Source: a bacterium
GTDB taxonomy: Bacteria; Babelota; Babeliae; Babelales; CAIQNR01
Direction of reading: 5' to 3'
Length of the DNA: 6,172 nt
Assembly: GCA_947502805.1 (NCBI GenBank)
Contig: CANNBR010000052.1
Span: forward strand, 1-6,172
Under the pieces are notes generated by a model that was given only the letters and a program-made list of their open reading frames with translations, searched no databases and was not told where the DNA came from. Positions 1 through 6,043 of this stretch are shown one piece after another. Position 1 is the first letter of the stretch. Each line of letters begins with the position of its first letter. A program made the translations under genes and the position numbers.

Positions 1-412
1 TTTCATGATTTATTGAATTATAAAAATGCTTATGAATCGCATGATTTGCTTGGCGAGTAGAAAGATATAAAGGAATGAGCGCACTTATTACATGCATAGA
101 ACTTTGAGAAAAAAGATTTTTCCAAACGTCTACCGTATCAACAAAGAAACAGCGCATGTAATCATGCCAACCTGGCCAACGAGCAAGCAGCGTTCGCTCT
201 TCTTTTGTTCGGCCTTCGAAATAATTTTTAGATTTTTGAGAATCATCAGTATCTTTATCATCTAGCTGTTCTTGAGTATCTCTACCAGAATCGTGCTCTT
301 GAACTTCTTCTAGATCAGTTTCTTGTACCATTTGATCTGTAAACCTTTGCCTTTGAGCATCTATCCCCATTGGTAGCAAAAAAACAAAAAGACTGCTTAA
401 AATTTTTCCCAT
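1..412 (-). CDS. Exported protein, N-terminal 137 codons only (possible PAP2-type phosphatase)
   Basis: This reading frame is open from an ATG at 412-410 to the left edge, so the C-terminus is missing. A strong Shine-Dalgarno sequence (GGGGGAG, 418-424) sits 5 bases before the ATG. Residues 1-19 look like a signal peptide: MGK, a hydrophobic run LSSLFVFLLPMGI, then a possible cleavage site after DA. Residues about 28-66 form a charged, mostly acidic linker rich in D, E, Q and S, probably disordered. From about residue 75 the sequence becomes folded-looking, with aromatic residues (ARWPGWHDYMRCFF), followed by an amphipathic or hydrophobic segment near 105-118. That part reminds me of the region preceding the catalytic motifs in bacterial PAP2 (phosphatidic acid phosphatase) proteins. 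The diagnostic motifs (KxxxxxxRP, PSGH, SRxxxxxHxxxD) would lie outside the window, so the family is a guess. The gene follows gatA on the same strand after 92 bases and probably has its own promoter. That it is a gene is quite sure; its function is not. Confidence 0.75.
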   Translation of the reverse strand, partial: MGKILSSLFVFLLPMGIDAQRQRFTDQMVQETDLEEVQEHDSGRDTQEQLDDKDTDDSQKSKNYFEGRTKEERTLLARWPGWHDYMRCFFVDTVDVWKNLFSQSSMHVISALIPLYLSTRQANHAIHKHFYNSINHE

Positions 413-417
413 GCCCT

Positions 418-424
418 CTCCCCC
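418..424 (-). promoter_or_regulatory. Ribosome binding site of the exported-protein gene
   Basis: On the minus strand this reads GGGGGAG, 5 bases before the ATG at 412. It is a strong purine-rich Shine-Dalgarno match and the main support for choosing that start for a gene that lacks its other end. Confidence 0.7.
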
Positions 425-452
425 GAGATTTATACCTGTCTTGTTAAAGACC

Positions 453-482
453 ACTATAAAGCTTTACTTCAGGAAAGAGCAA
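453..482 (-). promoter_or_regulatory. Candidate sigma-70-type promoter for the leftmost gene
   Basis: On the minus strand a -35-like TTGCTC (477-482) and a -10-like TATAGT (453-458, five of six consensus bases) are separated by 18 bases. Transcription would start near 446 and leave a leader of about 34 bases, which fits the ribosome binding site at 418-424. The -35 box is weak (three of six), and AT-rich DNA gives such matches by chance. The short inverted repeat GTCTT-N4-AAGAC at 438-451 lies at the predicted start. An alternative -10-like TATAAA at 429-434 would start transcription inside the ribosome binding site, so I prefer the first. Confidence 0.35.
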
Positions 483-504
483 TAGTTTTGTTTTCAGATA
501 GCCA

Positions 505-1941
505 TTAAAGGTTTGGGGTTCTCATATGCCAATTGGTTTCTTGCTGATAAGCATGTCCTGTTTGAAAGATAAGTTCTTCAGACAAATGCGGCCCGATCAA
601 CTGCATACCTAATGGTTTATTATCTTTGGTAAAACCAATAGGTATAGAAATAGCAGGAACACCAGCAAGATTTACCGGTGCAGTAAAGTAATCCTGTAAA
701 TCCATTGCCAATTTATCGTTATCATACGTACCTGTTTTAAAGGCAGGAACCGAATGTGTTGGCATCACTAAAAGATCAACAGAATCAAAAGCATCTTGCA
801 TTTCTTTACGAATAGCACGACGCACACGATGAGCATTGTCATAAAACTGACTTGCATGCCCAACAGAAAGAACGTAATTTCCCATTAAGATACGTGTTTT
901 AACTTCTTGTCCAAAACCCTGACAGCGAGTTTTTTCATACATTTCAAGAAGGTTTTTACCTGGAACACGAGTTCCATAACGAACACCATCAAAACGAGCA
1001 AGGTTTGAAGCAGCTTCAGCACGGCTTATAACAAAATAAGAAGCAGCGCAATACTCAAGTGATTTTATTGAAATAGGATGAATCGTAGCCCCCTTAGATT
1101 CAAAAACCTTAAGAGCATCAAGCGTTGCCTGACGAATTTCAGGATTCAACCCTTTTGCATCAATACCGTCTTGAACTATACCAATACGTAATCCCTTTTT
1201 AATCTGACCAGTAAGCGCTTTTGTATAATCTTTTGGTTCAGTTTTTAAACAAGTAGAATCTTTTTCATCATGACCACCAATAATCGAAAATATGAGCGCA
1301 TTGTCATAAACTGTACGGGTTAAAACCCCAATCGTATCTAAAGAAGATCCATAAGCAATCAACCCGAAGCGAGATACCAACCCATAAGTAGGCTTCATAC
1401 CAACCAGGCCGCACATAGCAGCAGGTTGTCTTACTGACCCACCGGTATCAGAGCCAAGTGCCCAAGACGCAAGCCCTGCGGCAACAGCAGCAGCCGAACC
1501 GCTACTTGATCCACCAGGTACACATTCAAAATCCCATGGATTTTTTGTTTTACCAAAGGCGGATGTTTCACCAGAGCTGCCCATAGCAAATTCATCCATA
1601 TTAGTACGCCCTATTAACAGTGCACCCTCTTTTTTTAACCGAGAAACTGCAGTCGCATCATAGGTTGAACGAAAATCTCTAAGAATGTTTGAAGCGCAAG
1701 AAGTAATGCGATCTTTTTGACAGATATTGTCTTTGATATACCCAGGGATCCCTGCAAGCCGTCCTGTTTGTGAGGCATCTTTTAAGATCGACTCCTTATC
1801 AAACGTTTCAATAACTGCACATAATACTTCAAGTTTTTTTGCACGTTCAAGCGCAAGATCAACAAGATTTGGTGCAGAAACTTCTTTGGCTGCAAGAGCA
1901 TTTTTTAATACTTCTATCGTTGAAAATGAATACTTATTCAT
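505..1941 (-). CDS. gatA: Glutamyl-tRNA(Gln)/aspartyl-tRNA(Asn) amidotransferase subunit A
   Basis: GatA is the glutaminase of the GatCAB complex. It hydrolyses glutamine and passes ammonia to GatB, which amidates Glu on tRNA(Gln) and/or Asp on tRNA(Asn) in the cytoplasm. The 478 residues match the usual length of about 480. The amidase signature is intact: Lys70 in GIPGYIKDN, the cis-serine Ser145 in PGGSSSGSAAA, and the nucleophile Ser169 in GSDTGGSVRQPA. The spacing of 75 and 24 residues between them is that of known amidases such as S. aureus GatA. Other GatA hallmarks are GRTNMDEFAMGSS (111-123), GLVGMKPTYGLVSRFGLIAY (178-197), TRILMGNYVLS (349-359) and DYFTAPVNLAGVPAISIPIG (417-436). 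The start is the ATG at 1941; an AAAGG ribosome binding site overlaps the gatC stop codon about 9 bases upstream. gatA is the last gene of the MATE-gatC-gatA operon. No gatB follows it; the next gene encodes an unrelated exported protein. I see no hairpin terminator after the stop. Confidence 0.97.
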   Translation of the reverse strand: MNKYSFSTIEVLKNALAAKEVSAPNLVDLALERAKKLEVLCAVIETFDKESILKDASQTGRLAGIPGYIKDNICQKDRITSCASNILRDFRSTYDATAVSRLKKEGALLIGRTNMDEFAMGSSGETSAFGKTKNPWDFECVPGGSSSGSAAAVAAGLASWALGSDTGGSVRQPAAMCGLVGMKPTYGLVSRFGLIAYGSSLDTIGVLTRTVYDNALIFSIIGGHDEKDSTCLKTEPKDYTKALTGQIKKGLRIGIVQDGIDAKGLNPEIRQATLDALKVFESKGATIHPISIKSLEYCAASYFVISRAEAASNLARFDGVRYGTRVPGKNLLEMYEKTRCQGFGQEVKTRILMGNYVLSVGHASQFYDNAHRVRRAIRKEMQDAFDSVDLLVMPTHSVPAFKTGTYDNDKLAMDLQDYFTAPVNLAGVPAISIPIGFTKDNKPLGMQLIGPHLSEELIFQTGHAYQQETNWHMRTPNL

Positions 1942-1953
1942 GAAAAGAAACCT

Positions 1954-2238
1954 TTATTTGGTATCAAGAATACGAGGAACAACAAAGTAGTTTTCTTCTC
2001 GTTCAGGGGCACGTGATAATACTATTTCAGAGTCAGAAGGAGCCACTACATCATTACGCATAACATTTATGTTTTTATGTGAAGGCTGTTCATCAAGCTC
2101 AGTTGCCAAATCCTGTACACGCTGAGCATATGCCAGCACTTCAGTAAGCTGTTTGAGAACCGATTCAATCTCATGCTCTTCTAATGAAATACGAGAAATG
2201 TAAGCTATTTTTAATGCTTCTTCTCTAGAAATACTCAT
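1954..2238 (-). CDS. gatC: Glutamyl-tRNA(Gln)/aspartyl-tRNA(Asn) amidotransferase subunit C
   Basis: GatC is a small subunit that wraps between GatA and GatB and stabilises the tRNA-dependent amidotransferase. The 94 residues fit the usual 90-100. The N-terminal half is helical (EEALKIAYISRISLEEHEIE, with the KIAxLARL-like motif at about 10-17), followed by the second helix (LKQLTEVLAYAQRVQDL). The C-terminal half has the typical extended part: VMRNDVV at about 59-65 (family LRxD), then a conserved LSRAPE (about 73-78, family LxNAP) and FVVPRILD near the end (family FxVPxI). The ATG at 2238 overlaps the TGA of the upstream transporter gene (ATGA), with an AGAGG ribosome binding site 7 bases upstream, so translation of the two is likely coupled. 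The stop lies 12 bases before gatA. The placement directly before gatA confirms the assignment despite the low sequence conservation of the family. Confidence 0.95.
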   Translation of the reverse strand: MSISREEALKIAYISRISLEEHEIESVLKQLTEVLAYAQRVQDLATELDEQPSHKNINVMRNDVVAPSDSEIVLSRAPEREENYFVVPRILDTK

Positions 2239-3647
2239 GCGTCTACCTCTATTGTTTTATTTTTCCAAGCTTCTGCTCGAAATCTTCGAATATATAAAAG
2301 ACCCATTACCGCATTGCCAATATACAGACAGCTGTATACCAGAATGCATTTTATCAAGATATGTGGGGTGTCAATCCTTGAAACATAGTATGACAAAGGA
2401 GCAAAGAAACCAGCACACACCAAAAGACGTGTCCACATCACCGTTTGCACGTTTGCCGCTCCGCGTAACGCTCCAGCAAGTATTAATTGTAACACATCAA
2501 AAAAGGCAAGTATACTCACCGCCGGGAACATTTTTGCTGCAAAAACAGTGAATTCACCCTTAAAATCAAACATTTTAATAATATCTGAAGGCCACAATGA
2601 ACACAGATACAAAATACTAAGAACAGAAATTGATGACATAAAAATTATTTTTTTACAGTTCGTCTTTATACCTTCCCAATCACGCTTTCCGTAATCGTTA
2701 CTCACCAATAACGTAATAACTTGGGCAAAAGCGATAGCAGGGAGAAGCGCAAAACGCTCTAAATCCTTCACCACAGAAAAACTTGCAAGGACACAAGTAC
2801 CCATAGGAGCTAAGCAATAGCCAAGCCATACATACGACCAAGAAAGTGCTGCTTTATCGATCACCACTGGCACACTCAATTTGCATAGTTCCCAAATTGA
2901 TTTTGTAGAAGTAAATGCAGAAAAAAAATGTATTTGATACTGTGCAAGTGCCTTATTTCTCATCACATAATAGAGCGCTAACACACACATTATTACCGAT
3001 TGGATCACTGAAGCAATAGCAGATCCCATAAGGCCAAGCGCTGGAAAACCAAATGCACCAAAAATCAACGCATAGTCAAAAAATAAAAATAAGATGCATC
3101 CAACAATAAAAATCATCATTGGGGTTTTTGTATCTTTTATGCCACGCATAAAACCAATTAAAGCAAAATAAACAAAGGTAAAAAATATACCAATCGCGCG
3201 TACTTTTAAAAAAGGAACTCCAAGCACAATCATAGCATCTGGTAAACGATACCATTCATACAAATGATAAGCTCCAAAATATAAAGCAGTAGAAACAACT
3301 AACCCAACAATAACTGTTGTCCAAAAAGCATTAATAACCGCTCTACCAACCTGTTTTACTTCTCCCCTACCATTAAGCTGCCCTGTCATTACGATAGTAC
3401 CAACAGAAAGCCCTTCTGCTATTTTAATAATCGAATGTAAAAGCGTATTGGTAATACCTAATGTTGCATAGGCGGAAGTTGACTGCAGATGAGCAATCCA
3501 GCGCGCATCAATTAAGAGAGGTAAAGAATAAAGTATTACAGCAGTTACAAATTCAGGGAAAAAATAGCTCAAAATTTTAGAAAAACCTTCACCATGACTT
3601 TGGTCTTTTATACCAGTCATGTAGCTACTAAAAATATTTTTTTTCAC
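2235..3647 (-). CDS. MATE-family multidrug/toxin extrusion transporter
   Basis: This is a 470-residue inner-membrane protein with about twelve hydrophobic segments between residues 30 and 453, the size and topology of MATE cation antiporters. The first lobe contains the family signature GFMRGIKDTKTPM (165-177). The second lobe has the equivalent GALRGAANVQTVMW (about 392-405), showing the internal duplication of MATE proteins. Members export cationic drugs, dyes or metabolites using a sodium or proton gradient; the substrate cannot be read from this sequence. The start is GTG at 3647-3645. An in-frame TAA lies immediately upstream, and a good ribosome binding site (GGGAG, 3655-3659) is 7 bases away. 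The next methionine (residue 10, ATG at 3620) has no ribosome binding site, so the GTG is preferred. It is the first gene of an operon: its TGA overlaps the gatC ATG. Why an exporter should be coupled to a tRNA amidotransferase is unclear; economy of promoters is the simplest reading. The MATE call is firm from the paired motifs, the subgroup is not. Confidence 0.92.
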   Translation of the reverse strand: MKKNIFSSYMTGIKDQSHGEGFSKILSYFFPEFVTAVILYSLPLLIDARWIAHLQSTSAYATLGITNTLLHSIIKIAEGLSVGTIVMTGQLNGRGEVKQVGRAVINAFWTTVIVGLVVSTALYFGAYHLYEWYRLPDAMIVLGVPFLKVRAIGIFFTFVYFALIGFMRGIKDTKTPMMIFIVGCILFLFFDYALIFGAFGFPALGLMGSAIASVIQSVIMCVLALYYVMRNKALAQYQIHFFSAFTSTKSIWELCKLSVPVVIDKAALSWSYVWLGYCLAPMGTCVLASFSVVKDLERFALLPAIAFAQVITLLVSNDYGKRDWEGIKTNCKKIIFMSSISVLSILYLCSLWPSDIIKMFDFKGEFTVFAAKMFPAVSILAFFDVLQLILAGALRGAANVQTVMWTRLLVCAGFFAPLSYYVSRIDTPHILIKCILVYSCLYIGNAVMGLLYIRRFRAEAWKNKTIEVDA

Positions 3648-3654
3648 TTAGTAA

Positions 3655-3659
3655 CTCCC
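3655..3659 (-). promoter_or_regulatory. Ribosome binding site supporting the GTG start of the MATE gene
   Basis: The minus strand reads AAAGGGAGTT with GGGAG at 3655-3659, 7 bases before the GTG at 3647. No comparable purine stretch precedes the in-frame ATG at 3620, so this site decides the start. It lies just 10 bases after the large inverted repeat at 3670-3711 on the transcript. Confidence 0.65.
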
Positions 3660-3669
3660 TTTGAAAACC

Positions 3670-3711
3670 TTGAATGCACTTGCAACTGCATTAAGTTACA
3701 AGTGCATTCAA
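3670..3711 (-). terminator. Strong inverted repeat; terminator or 5' regulatory hairpin between two minus-strand genes
   Basis: A perfect 13-bp inverted repeat (TTGAATGCACTTG at 3670-3682, its complement at 3699-3711) encloses a 16-base interior. The interior adds four more pairs (AACT 3684-3687 with AGTT 3694-3697) after one mismatch, leaving a 6-base loop. The total stem is about 17 pairs. It lies 56 bases after the stop of the delta-60 gene, which suits a terminator for that gene. The run after the stem on the minus strand is only GGTTTTC, a poor U-tract, and the plus strand has none. The alternative is an operator or a 5' leader hairpin for the MATE-gatCA operon, since it ends 10 bases from that ribosome binding site. 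The repeat is seen directly; the role is inferred. Confidence 0.5.
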
Positions 3712-3739
3712 AGATAGACAAAATAATAAAAGCGAGCAA
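3711..3739 (-). promoter_or_regulatory. Weak candidate promoter for the MATE-gatC-gatA operon
   Basis: On the minus strand a TTGCTC (3734-3739) and a TATCTT (3711-3716) are 17 bases apart. Each is a partial match (three and four of six). The -10 box touches the outer edge of the inverted repeat at 3670-3711, so transcription would begin inside the repeat and the repeat would then act as a DNA palindrome rather than an RNA hairpin. The same TTGCTC hexamer occurs in the candidate promoter of the leftmost gene. The gap from 3648 to 3766 otherwise shows nothing that looks like a promoter. Confidence 0.25.
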
Positions 3740-3766
3740 CTGCAAAATCTACCTCATTCTTACCTA

Positions 3767-5806
3767 TTAATTTTCCTCAGGAGTAAATAAACGAAAATAA
3801 TGTTTTCCTCCATGAAAATCGTGCTCATTTTCTTCATCCAATAACTGTTCATGAAAAAAACTTTTGTTCGTAAAGGTCGCACTCAAAGAAGTATCAACTA
3901 CACCATTGGGAAGTAATCGAGCAACAGCAAATGCATAGAGCTGTTTTGTAGCGCTCGTATCCCAACTTGAACCAACAAGTCCTATTTTTTGAGTCTGGGC
4001 AGCAGGAAAAGGCAATGGAGGCTGAAGCGCAACCTCATAGGCTTGATCATACTGACCTTGTACTGAAATTGTTTGTACTCCTTTTTGAATAGGAATAGTA
4101 AAACTTGAGGGGATAGGATTATACGAAGGGGAGTAACCTTGTGGGATCCCCGTAGGATTAAAAGTAATATCTAATTTACCTGATGGTAAAAGCCGGGCAA
4201 CAGTCATCGTAAATCTATTTGAAAAAATAGCGTAGGAATTATACCCAGCTATCACAATTTCATTTCCAGGAGCTGGCTGTATCGTCAATGAATTTGCCAC
4301 TGCAAAAGGACTGTTAGATTGTGCGGTATTCAAAACGTATAAACGAACCTTGCCCTCTAAATTTACTGGACCATCTGGACCATCTGTCACCACGCTCGAA
4401 CTACCATATTGATACCCACCAAATATTTTATCAATAACCCCACTTACCGTATAGCGAACAACTGCCATAGCATAATTCAGAGATACATCACTCGACGTTC
4501 CTGCTACGACAATTTTACCATCTGGTTGCAATCCAAGCGCATATGCTCGATCATCAAAGCCCACTAATTTTGTTGTTTGAACACCAGACCCTACCCCATT
4601 GGTAATCTGACCAAATGTAGAATCAGGAATCCCTGTAGAAGTTAAACGCAGCAAAATAATTTGATTCGGGCCACGACTGTTAGGATTAGTAACAAGTGTT
4701 GGAATACTAGTAGCAAAAACAGTAGCGCTCTGAGCAACGATTAAGCTTGCTCCCGTGCCTGCAACCACAATTTTACCATCTGGCTGAACCGCTATCGCAT
4801 ACCCGCAATCGTATCCAATAAGTGAAAGCCCTGTATTTGAAACTGTTCTTCTTCCTAAAATACTACAAATAAATATTCCAGGAGACGTATTGCCAATGAT
4901 TTTTGTAGGCTTAATTTTATTAAAATCATAGGTAATACCTGCAGGATTGAATGTCGTATCAAGCGTACCAGCAGTAGCAGGAACCGTTACTGCATTATTA
5001 TATCGCAGAACAAAAAGCTGCCCTGATGCCGAACCAGTTACCACGATCTTATTATCAGCTTGCAAGGCAAGCGCAAAGCCTTGATCAACAATACCTGAAT
5101 GTAAATGGGTACTAGCAGGTATTTTTGAAACAGGAGTAACAACTACCCCTGGAACCTCCCCCTTAGAGTTAAATGTGGTGTCTAAACTGCCATCCCAATT
5201 ATACTTTGCTAAAAAAACTGCATAGCGGTTATTTGCTGGGCTAGTGGTGATCAAATAACTATAACCAACAATAATTATCTTTTGTCCCGTTGGGCCATTC
5301 GTTAAATCACCAAGCTGAATCACCAATCTAAGAGGAAACGTATTACTGCCAAAATTAGTAATTACCTGCCCTTTAAACCCTTTATTAGGAACCCCAGTAA
5401 TACCACGAGCCAAAGGATTAAATGTTACATCTGGCAGCCCTGTTAAATAATTATAACGAGCCATACACAACATTGCATAAGAAGTTTGTGTGTTCGTAGC
5501 AGTTTGAATCGTAGAATTAGGAAGGTTAGATCCTATTAGCGGACTATACTGATACCCAAAACCAGCCGTCACAACAGTGGTAGATAATGCATTAGGAGAA
5601 AAAGCAAGAGTCCGCCCAAAAGCATTTAATAAAATAGTAGCTGCCGAAGTAGAGGTAGAACCAAGGCGCAAAGCTTCATGTACCGGTAGAAGATGGGGAT
5701 TAAAATCATATAATTGTTGCAGATGAATTTCTTCTTCTAAATCCTCTTGCCCTCCTTCTACTACTAAAAGACCTGAAAACAATAAAATACTCAGTAACTT
5801 TTTCAT
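3767..5806 (-). CDS. Exported delta-60 repeat protein, probable beta-propeller-like fold
   Basis: This is a 679-residue exported protein of unknown function. Residues 1-19 are a signal peptide (MKKLL, then a hydrophobic ILLFSGLLVV, ending near EGG). A short acidic segment (QEDLEEE) and a linker follow. From about 56 to 642 there are roughly seven copies of a repeat ending in an RYxxxGxxDxTF motif. Two copies have the classic QPDGKIVVAG core (about 340-350 and 427-436), with QADNKIVVTG at 249-258. These are hallmarks of the 'delta-60' repeat, a family found in secreted bacterial proteins and thought to form beta-sheet blades. The last 37 residues are polar, acidic and His-containing, with no membrane anchor or sorting motif I recognise. 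The start is the ATG at 5806, 9 bases from an AGGAG; a GTG two codons earlier is only 3 bases from it and less likely. The gene appears to be transcribed alone. A surface or secreted ligand-binding role is possible but unproven. Confidence 0.88.
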   Translation of the reverse strand: MKKLLSILLFSGLLVVEGGQEDLEEEIHLQQLYDFNPHLLPVHEALRLGSTSTSAATILLNAFGRTLAFSPNALSTTVVTAGFGYQYSPLIGSNLPNSTIQTATNTQTSYAMLCMARYNYLTGLPDVTFNPLARGITGVPNKGFKGQVITNFGSNTFPLRLVIQLGDLTNGPTGQKIIIVGYSYLITTSPANNRYAVFLAKYNWDGSLDTTFNSKGEVPGVVVTPVSKIPASTHLHSGIVDQGFALALQADNKIVVTGSASGQLFVLRYNNAVTVPATAGTLDTTFNPAGITYDFNKIKPTKIIGNTSPGIFICSILGRRTVSNTGLSLIGYDCGYAIAVQPDGKIVVAGTGASLIVAQSATVFATSIPTLVTNPNSRGPNQIILLRLTSTGIPDSTFGQITNGVGSGVQTTKLVGFDDRAYALGLQPDGKIVVAGTSSDVSLNYAMAVVRYTVSGVIDKIFGGYQYGSSSVVTDGPDGPVNLEGKVRLYVLNTAQSNSPFAVANSLTIQPAPGNEIVIAGYNSYAIFSNRFTMTVARLLPSGKLDITFNPTGIPQGYSPSYNPIPSSFTIPIQKGVQTISVQGQYDQAYEVALQPPLPFPAAQTQKIGLVGSSWDTSATKQLYAFAVARLLPNGVVDTSLSATFTNKSFFHEQLLDEENEHDFHGGKHYFRLFTPEEN
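3881..5641 (-). repeat. Seven degenerate delta-60 repeat units within the exported protein
   Basis: I place units at residues of about 56-130, 159-216, 240-291, 332-400, 417-464, 501-553 and 585-642 (numbered from the ATG at 5806). Each starts with a short strand of the AxxLQPDGKIVVAG type and ends in (A)RYxxxGxLDxTFxPxGI. Units 4 and 5 are closest to consensus; units 1 and 7 are the most divergent, and unit 7 has a proline-rich insert (LQPPLPFPAAQTQK). At DNA level units 4 and 5 share an exact 17-base match, acaattttaccatctgg, at 4767-4783 and 4509-4525. Spacers between units vary from about 16 to 40 residues, so this is not a fresh tandem array. Confidence 0.7.
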
Positions 5807-5815
5807 AATCACTTT

Positions 5816-5821
5816 CTCCTC
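5816..5821 (-). promoter_or_regulatory. Ribosome binding site deciding the start of the delta-60 gene
   Basis: The minus strand reads GAGGAG, ending 9 bases before the ATG at 5806 but only 3 bases before an in-frame GTG at 5812. The spacing favours the ATG, which also gives the cleaner signal peptide start (MKKLL). Confidence 0.65.
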
Positions 5822-5864
5822 TTAATAGTATGTATTAATAAAAATCAACTACGAGCTTATTCAA

Positions 5865-5870
5865 TTTATA
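5865..5870 (-). promoter_or_regulatory. Candidate -10 element for the delta-60 gene
   Basis: The minus strand reads TATAAA (five of six consensus bases). Transcription would start near 5858 and give a leader of about 50 bases. I find no good -35 box 16-18 bases upstream, so this is a weak call. It lies in the 237-base divergent gap (5807-6043), where no coding region or RNA gene is visible. Confidence 0.25.
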
Positions 5871-5937
5871 GGCACTATGGCCAGAAACACTTAGAAATAC
5901 TTCAAGTTTTATAATCCAAATAAAAATTTTACGCTCT

Positions 5938-5986
5938 ATTTTTTAAAAAATTTAATATAAAAATGAAAACTCTTTTTTTAAAAAAA
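5938..5986. promoter_or_regulatory. Pair of AT palindromes in the divergent intergenic region
   Basis: Two perfect palindromes, ATTTTTTAAAAAAT (5938-5951) and TTTTTTTAAAAAAA (5973-5986), have centres 35 bases apart. They lie upstream of the rightward gene; the second covers the place where a -35 box would fall. Such tracts can act as UP-like elements for RNA polymerase or as sites for nucleoid proteins. In AT-rich DNA they also arise without function. Confidence 0.3.
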
Positions 5987-5993
5987 CAAGACA

Positions 5994-6008
5994 TGCTACA
6001 CTGATAAT
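5994..6008 (+). promoter_or_regulatory. Candidate extended -10 promoter for the rightmost gene
   Basis: TGCTACACT (5994-6002) has the TG of an extended -10 followed by TACACT (four of six). An overlapping alternative is GATAAT (6003-6008, five of six). No recognisable -35 box exists; that position is filled by the T7A7 palindrome. Transcription would begin around 6009-6015, about 30 bases before the ATG at 6044, which fits the ribosome binding site at 6034-6037. Confidence 0.35.
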
Positions 6009-6043
6009 TGTTAACTAAGATCAAGAAAAAGACGGAGACAGCG

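Noticed and set aside
457..466. Ten-base palindrome taaagcttta
   Set aside because: Too short and AT-rich to claim as an operator without other copies.
1727..1990. Open frame on the plus strand, 87 codons
   Set aside because: It lies antisense to the start of gatA and the end of gatC, both firmly identified; the translation has no recognisable domain and no ribosome binding site was evident.
2237..2551. Open frame on the plus strand, 104 codons
   Set aside because: It is antisense to the C-terminal part of the MATE gene, which carries clear family motifs; the protein looks like a shadow with no domain.
3682..3744. Direct repeat gcaactgca at 3682-3690 and 3736-3744
   Set aside because: Only nine bases and partly inside the large inverted repeat; no further copies seen in the gap, so chance is enough.
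3881..5641. Possible recent tandem duplication or CRISPR-like periodicity in the delta-60 gene
   Set aside because: Units differ in length and sequence, spacing is irregular, and the frame is continuous; the periodicity is explained by protein repeats.
5807..6043. Possible small RNA or tRNA in the divergent gap
   Set aside because: No cloverleaf, no GC-rich stem and no terminator hairpin; only AT palindromes were found.
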